Part shown: positions 58,590 to 64,000 of the stretch, piece after piece
Numbering within the stretch: the first letter of the stretch is position 1
How the letters are laid out: every line of letters begins with the position of its first letter
Source: Bos javanicus
Lineage: Eukaryota > Chordata > Mammalia > Artiodactyla > Bovidae
Direction of reading: 5' to 3'
NCBI RefSeq assembly: GCF_032452875.1
Contig: NC_083870.1
Span: 1,674,001 to 1,738,000 of the forward strand
Length of the DNA stretch: 64,000 nt
Translations under genes and position numbers: made by a program
The notes under the pieces: model-generated
Seen by the model: the letters and a program-made list of their open reading frames with translations, nothing else
Told to the model about the DNA's origin: nothing
The model's database searches: none

Positions 58590-60185
58590 ATTAAAAAAAT
58601 TTTTTTAATTATTATTATTATTATTTACTTTACAATATTGTATTGGTTTTGCCATACATCAACATGCATCCACCATGGGTGTACACGTGTTCCTCATCAT
58701 GAACCCCCCTTCCACCTCCCTCCCCATACCATCCCTCTGGGTCATCCCAGTGCACCAGCCCCAAGCTTCCTGTATCCTGCATCCAACCTGGACTGGCAAT
58801 TCATTTCTTATATGATATTATACATGTTTTAATGCCATTCTCCCAAATCATCCCCCCTCCCTCTCCCACAGAGTCCAAAAGACTGTTCTATACATCTGTG
58901 TTTCTTTTGCTGTCTCGCATACAGGGTTGTCATTACCATCTTTCTAAATTCCACATATATGCGTTAGTATACTGTATTGGTGGTTTTCTTTCTGGCTTAC
59001 TTCACTCTGTATAATAGGCTCCAGTTTCATCCACCTCATTAGAACTGATTCAAATGTATTCTTTTTAATGGCTGTGTAATACTCCATTGTGTATATGTAC
59101 CACAGCTTTCTTATCCATTCATCTGCTGTTGGACATCTAGATTGCTTCCATGTCCTGGCTATTATAAACAGTGCTGCGATGAACATTGGGGTACACGTGT
59201 CTCTTTCAATTCTGATTTCCTCGGTGTATATGCCCAGCAGTGGGATTGCTGGGTCGTACGGCAGTTGTATTTCCAGTTTTTTAAGGAATCTCCACACTGT
59301 TCTCCATAGTGGCTGTACTAGTTTGCATTCCCACCAACAGTGTAAGAGGGTTCCCTTTTCTCCACACTCTCTCCAGCATTTATTGTTTGTAGACTTTTGG
59401 ATAGTAGCCGTTCTGACCGGAGTGAGATGGTACCTCATGGTGGTTTTGATTTGCATTTTCCTGATAATGAGTGATGTTGAGCATCTTTTCACGTGTTTGT
59501 TAGCCATCTGTGTGTCTTCTTTGGAGAAATATCTGTTTAGTTCTTTAGCCCATTTTTTGATTGGGTCGTTTATTTTTCTGTAATTGAGCTGCAGGAGTTG
59601 CTTGTATATTTTTGAGATTAGTTGTTTGTCAGTTGCTTCATTTGCTATTATTTTCTCCCATTCTGAAGGCTGTCTTTTCACCTTGCTTACAGTTTCTTTT
59701 GCTGTGCAGAAGCTTTTTAATTTTAATTAGATCCTATTTGTTTATTTTTGCTTTTATTTCCAATATTCTGGGAGGTGGGTCATAGAGGATCCTGCTGTGA
59801 TGTATGTCGGAGAGTGTTGTACCTATGTTCTTCTCTAAGAGTTTTATAGTTTCTGGTCTTATGTTTAGATCTTTAATCCATTTTGAGTTTATTTTTGTGT
59901 ATGGTGTTAGAAAGTGTTCTGGTTTCATTATTTTACAAGTGGTTGACCAGTTTTCCCAGCACCACTTATTAAAGAGATTGTCTTTTCTGCATTGTATATT
60001 CTTGCCTCCTTTGTCAAAGATAAGGTGTCCATAGGTGCATGGATTTATCTCTGGGCTTTCTGTTTTGTTCCATTGATCTATATTTCTGTCTTTGTGCCAG
60101 TACCATACTGTCTTGATGACTGTGGCTTTGTAGTAGAGCCTGAAGTCAGGCAGGTTGACTCCTCCAGTGCCCCGGGCTTTTAGTA
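58590..60185 (-). mobile_element. L1 LINE 3' half, antisense to GPA33
   Basis: A ruminant L1 in reverse: a tail (TTTTAATTATTATTATTATT), the 3'UTR (58630-58940) and a long open frame for the ORF2 C-terminus (58944-59681, with LHCWWECKLVQPLWRTVW, YDPAIPLLGIYTEE and WYIYTMEYYTAIKKN). A further ORF2 piece lies at 59734-59928. It is 5'-truncated near 60185, about 180 bases before GPA33 exon 3. The long intact frame suggests a fairly young insertion. Confidence 0.93.
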
Positions 60186-60363
60186 CTATAGATCATAAGA
60201 GGAATCCATGAGTGGGCCCCATATGTGGAGCTCTTTGTTCTGCAGGGTCGGCTTGTCAGTACATTTGGGCCTGGGGACGGTTGGTGAGGGTAGACAGGAC
60301 AGGCTGCAGCATCATGCCAGGGCCTTAGGCCGAAGACCAAGTGGTATTTCTTCTTCTTTCCAG

Positions 60364-60580
60364 GAAAGCGTGCTCATCTGGGCATTTTCGACCAAAGAAT
60401 ATGTCTACGGTGAACTTTATCAGAATCGTGCTAGAATATCAAACAACGCCGAGCAGTCAGATGCCTCCATCACCATTGACCAGTTGACCATGGATGACAA
60501 TGGCACCTATGAGTGCTCCGTCTTGCTAACGTCAGATCTGGGTGGCGTCTCCAAGTCACGTGCCTATCTCTTGGTCCTTG
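60364..60580 (+). CDS. GPA33: GPA33 coding exon 3 (V-type Ig domain, second half)
   Basis: This 217-base exon is preceded by a pyrimidine-rich acceptor (TCTTCTTTCCAG) and ends at GTGAGT with one base left over. It encodes 72 residues from ESVLIWAFSTKEYVYGELYQ to SRAYLLVL and completes the V-type Ig domain. The stretch NNAEQSDASITIDQLTM and the DNGTYEC signature (Asp-x-Gly-x-Tyr-x-Cys) are almost identical to human. Cys117 should pair with Cys43 of exon 2. NGT at residue 112 is the conserved N-glycosylation site. The next exon should start with the Val-Pro-Pro hinge into the C2 domain, but no match was found up to 64000. The frame continues open past the donor to 60807; that is intronic read-through. 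Confidence 0.95.
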
Positions 60581-61189
60581 GTGAGTGCTTCCTCCTTCCT
60601 GGGGTGATAGGAAGAGGCTGGGGGGGGTGGGGTGTGAGGAGGAGGCACCCTGGTGGCAAGATAAAACTGGAAGCAATGCCTAATGAAGAGCTAAGACTTC
60701 TCCCCTCATCTGGTCTGTCCGGAGGCTTGGGGGGTCTGCTTCTCCCCCTGGAACCAAATACGATTCTGTCTGGGCATACAGCTCCCCAGGACAGAGGTCA
60801 AGGCTGATTTGGAGTGGTCCCTGGGGGTCATCTCTGGAGATTCTTGTCCATGCTTCCTCCAGTGCTCTTTCCTTCACACCAGCTCCTCTCTTTTTCATGG
60901 AAAACTTACTAAAGAGAAGAAAAATGGCAATCCTAGATCCTACTGGAAAGATTCTAACTGCCTTGCTGTGATGCTGAGGGCCAAATCATGACTCTTACAA
61001 GTCAGGCATCTTTTCCAGCTCTAAATTCAGCTAATCAGTAGAAGTACTTCACACCACCATCTCCCCAGACCTTGGCTCTAACACACCATTCATCAGGTTC
61101 TATTGTTTCTGAAATATGTCCCACAATAACACTCTTTTTATACAAATAGCTTATTATTGGAGTCTATCATTTTGGAAGGATTGAAACTA

Positions 61190-61280
61190 TCACCTACTTT
61201 TAGGATCTTCATTTTGTAGATGAGGCCCAGAGACTCAATGTCAAACAGTTGTTGGAAAACCTTTAGTGAGCCAGCCTGTG
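61190..61280 (-). mobile_element. MIR relic
   Basis: CATTTTGTAGATGAGGCCCAGAGAC follows the MIR core in reverse. Confidence 0.55.
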
Positions 61281-61569
61281 TCTACTCTAAGAAATGATCC
61301 CCACACTGGTGGGTAGCAATACTTTTTAGCCATACTTTAAACCAAAGAAATGGATCATGTTCCTCCATTTTACCCCCTTTACACTACATAGTGGGATTTT
61401 ATTTTTAATTGCATAAGGTAGCTGCCTGGGTTTTTGAATCATTGTAGTGAGTTAAACAATAAAGCCCTGAATAAAGAATGACCATCTCCTCCTTGCACCC
61501 TAGTGCTAACAAGGTGGCCAAGGCTAGTACTTGTGTGTATTCTTCTAGACTCCTCTCCAAGTCCTTTCA

Positions 61570-62120
61570 ACACACACACATACACATTTCATTTTCCTTT
61601 CTTTCCTTTTCTTAAAAGAAGAAATCATATTATAAAGGTTTTTTTGTAACTTTCTTTTTCTTAATATTTCATGTAAATTTCTCCAGATCGTTACATACAA
61701 ATATACCTATTAATATAATACATTCCCTTGCATGAATGTACTGATTATTCCAGTGGCCCATACTGATGAGCATTCTCAAGCTGTTTCCATTTTTTGTACA
61801 AATATATATGTATGTATAATATGTGTGCATATATGTATGTACATATATATGTATATGCATATTCTTTTACTGTGTTATCTTTGTTTCTGTTGGATAGATT
61901 CTTAAAAGTAGGATTTCTATTGCTCAACATCATTAGGCATCAAGGAAAAAAAAATTAAAAAGAAGGATTTCTAGGTCAAAGACTTTGCCTTCATTAAAAG
62001 TTACTACATACTGGCAAATTACTTTCTCCAAAGCAACTTACTATTGCCATGAACATTATATGATCATGCTTGTTTTCCTATATTCTTACCAGAACTGAAT
62101 ATTATCAATCTTCTTAATTT
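61570..62120 (-). mobile_element. Old L1 fragment with ATATG-type microsatellite
   Basis: AATATTTCATGTAAATTTCTCC and ATTCCAGTGGCCCATACTG are L1 end-like words in antisense. A TATG/TATA tract lies at 61796-61865. Confidence 0.5.
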
Positions 62121-62122
62121 TT

Positions 62123-62310
62123 CTGTGAAAGTGAAAGTCACTCAGTCCTGTTCAACTCTTTGTGACCCATGGAATTCCATGGAATTCTCCAGGCCAGAAT
62201 ACTGGAGTGGGTAGCCTTTCCCTTCTCCAGGGGATCTTCCCAACCCAGGGATCAAACCCAGGTTTCCCACATTGCAGGCAGATTCTTTACCAGTTGAGCC
62301 ACAAGGGAAG
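62123..62310 (-). mobile_element. Bov-tA SINE
   Basis: Reverse-oriented Bov-tA. CTTAATTTTT at 62113-62122 and 62311-62320 is a 10-base target-site duplication. Confidence 0.92.
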
Positions 62311-62377
62311 CTTAATTTTTTATAAATTTTGTTAATTGACTAAGTGAAAAAAAATCTGTTCAGTTCAAGTTTCACAT

Positions 62378-62598
62378 CCATGCTAAGTCACTTCAGTTGT
62401 GTCTGACTCTGCGACCCTATGGACCATAGTGCACCAGGCTCCTCTGTTCATGGGAGGATTTTCTAGGCAAGAATACTGGAGTGGGTTGCCCTTCTACAGG
62501 GATACTCCCAACCCAGGGATCCAACTCTCATCTGTTATGTCTTCTGCATTGGCAGGCAGGTTCTTTACCACTAGCACCACCTAGGAAGCCCAGATAAG
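62378..62598 (-). mobile_element. Bov-tA SINE
   Basis: Reverse-oriented Bov-tA, diverged. TTCACATC lies on both sides (about 62370-62377 and 62600-62607). Confidence 0.88.
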
Positions 62599-64000
62599 CT
62601 TCACATCTCTCCTTAACTTGGCGCTGACCACCTAAGGTGAGGAGACCAGCAGTGGATTAAAGGCTGGGTCTGTTTCCTTATTCTCCTTAGTCCACTTCCT
62701 CCCACTCTCACTTCTGTGACTCTGAGGTCATGGCCAAGTGTTAAACGGGAAAGCAAAGCCGTGATCACCTAGCCAGGCCACTTACCGTCTTCTCTTGCTA
62801 TCCCATGATCCCAATCAGAGCAGACATCCCACTACTGTTTCTTTTGTGGGGTGCGTGATAGGGTTCCTCAGCACTGGCCCCACCAAGGGACCCACCTGAC
62901 ACAAGTATTTTGCACACCTGCAGGGCAGATTTTCACATCTTTCACCCTTTTCCACCTTCCCCTGATTATGGTAACTTGATCTTACTCTTCACTGTCCACT
63001 CTGGGCTCCCCTTGACCCAGCCAACAGCTCTCTGAGGCCAAATCCTTTCAGTGTGACAAGAACACGCCTTGTCCTTATTCTGCACCTGGAAGGGCAGATC
63101 CTTCTCACTGTTGCACGCTCTCCTCACCTTGCCATTGCAGTCTGCTCCAGCCAGCTTCTCTGAGCAAGAGGTAGGACCTGAATGTGACCCCAGATGGTTC
63201 CTCAGATACCCAAGGACATCTATAAAGCCCTTCCAACATCACGTTCCAGGAGTAGACTGTAGGAACTTAATGATTCCTTACAAGTCTCAGCGAGGAGTGA
63301 GAGATGCCAGTTCCCGACAATAGACAACCGCTATCTACACATGGTATTCTTCTGGTTCCTCCCCGGCTGGGAACGAGATGCGGGGAAATACCTCCTTCCC
63401 TTCCACCAAGAGAAGGAGGAGAAATGCTCATGGTCCCTATTTCTGACAGTCTTCTTTAAAGAAATCTCTCTGATGAATCTCTAGTCTTCTCTTAAATGGG
63501 AAGGAGGAGGGCAACTGATAATTAGAGAATTCACTCCTGGGAAGGCCACTCCTCTCCTCAGCAGTGAGGATGCTCGCCATTCAGAGCCTCAACTTGAAGA
63601 TTTTAGTGGACATTCTGAGACACAGGAGAAGTCCCTCCATATCCCATTGATGTTTTCTGCTCTGGATTTGGGGACTGTTGTCCTGTACAAGGTCTCTCAC
63701 ACCACCTTTGTGGTTATAAAAATGAACTTAATGTTCTTTTCTTATGTCTGTAAGTCTTGTTTTTTACCCTTAGATCTTTGTTTCATCAGGAATTCATTTT
63801 TGAACACAGGATACTAAGGGTCTTTGTTTTCTTCCAAATGGATAGCCAATTACATCAACATCGTTTATTTATTATACCAAAGAAACAATTATTCTCCCAC
63901 TGGAATGCCAGGTTTGTCACAAGTTAAATTGCTACATACACACAGCTGTTTTTTACTCCTTATTTCATTTATTCTCCTTTGGATTATTCCTACGCCAATA

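Larger units (their letters stand above)
51715..60363 (+). other. GPA33: GPA33 intron 2
   Basis: This is the 8.6 kb phase-0 intron that splits the V-type Ig domain. It contains a hAT-like relic 63 bases after the donor, a SINE with a GT run, three BovB pieces, a MIR split by one of them, and an L1 that ends about 180 bases before exon 3. Confidence 0.85.
60581..64000 (+). other. GPA33: GPA33 intron 3, 5' part
   Basis: This intron opens with GTGAGTGCTTCC after exon 3 and runs off the right edge. It contains an old L1 piece and two minus-strand SINEs at 62123-62600. From 62600 to 64000 I see only unique-looking sequence, with no recognised exon or repeat. Confidence 0.75.

Noticed and set aside
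58944..59681. 245-codon minus-strand frame as a host gene
   Set aside because: The LLHCWWECKLVQPLW and YTMEYYTAIKK motifs are L1 ORF2 C-terminus. The plus-strand frame at 59089-59583 is its antisense shadow.
60581..60807. Extension of the GPA33 exon 3 frame
   Set aside because: It follows a consensus GTGAGT donor and loses similarity to the family, so it is intronic read-through.

Overview
The window is mammalian nuclear DNA from a pecoran ruminant, most likely a bovid close to cattle. The evidence is the repeat content: many BovB (RTE-type LINE) copies, Bov-A2 / Bov-tA / ART2A-type SINEs ending in AGC or AC runs, ruminant L1 pieces and two CHR-type tRNA SINEs. Two recognisable protein-coding genes lie head to head. 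There are no prokaryotic genes, CRISPR arrays or rRNA genes.

Positions 1-31.4 kb belong to the minus-strand gene STYXL2 (DUSP27, a striated-muscle pseudophosphatase). Only its first coding exon (31302-31411) and the next coding exon (5011-5105) are present. They are separated by a 26 kb intron packed with transposable elements. The rest of the gene lies beyond the left edge.

Positions 31.4-34.9 kb are the divergent intergenic region between STYXL2 and GPA33. GPA33 (A33 antigen, an intestinal epithelial Ig-superfamily membrane protein) runs on the plus strand: exon 1 (34887-34929, signal peptide), exon 2 (51560-51714) and exon 3 (60364-60580). Exons 2 and 3 together form the V-type Ig domain. 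The C2 Ig domain, transmembrane segment and tail lie beyond the right edge. Splice sites and phases agree across all five coding exons. The order matches the mammalian STYXL2-GPA33 neighbourhood.

The rest is mostly repeats, often nested. A BovB carries a reversed BovB 3' fragment (1-2125). A nearly full-length but dead BovB sits in a twin-primed L1 (12355-16650). An MLT1-like LTR is split by a BovB that itself holds a SINE, and again by a twin-primed L1 (19893-24225). A MIR is split by BovB (56280-58210). The most unusual item is the BovB at 20022-23533: its 5' end is fused to a tRNA-like SINE head and the whole unit appears to share one target-site duplication, which suggests template switching during retrotransposition. 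I found no undescribed multi-gene system.
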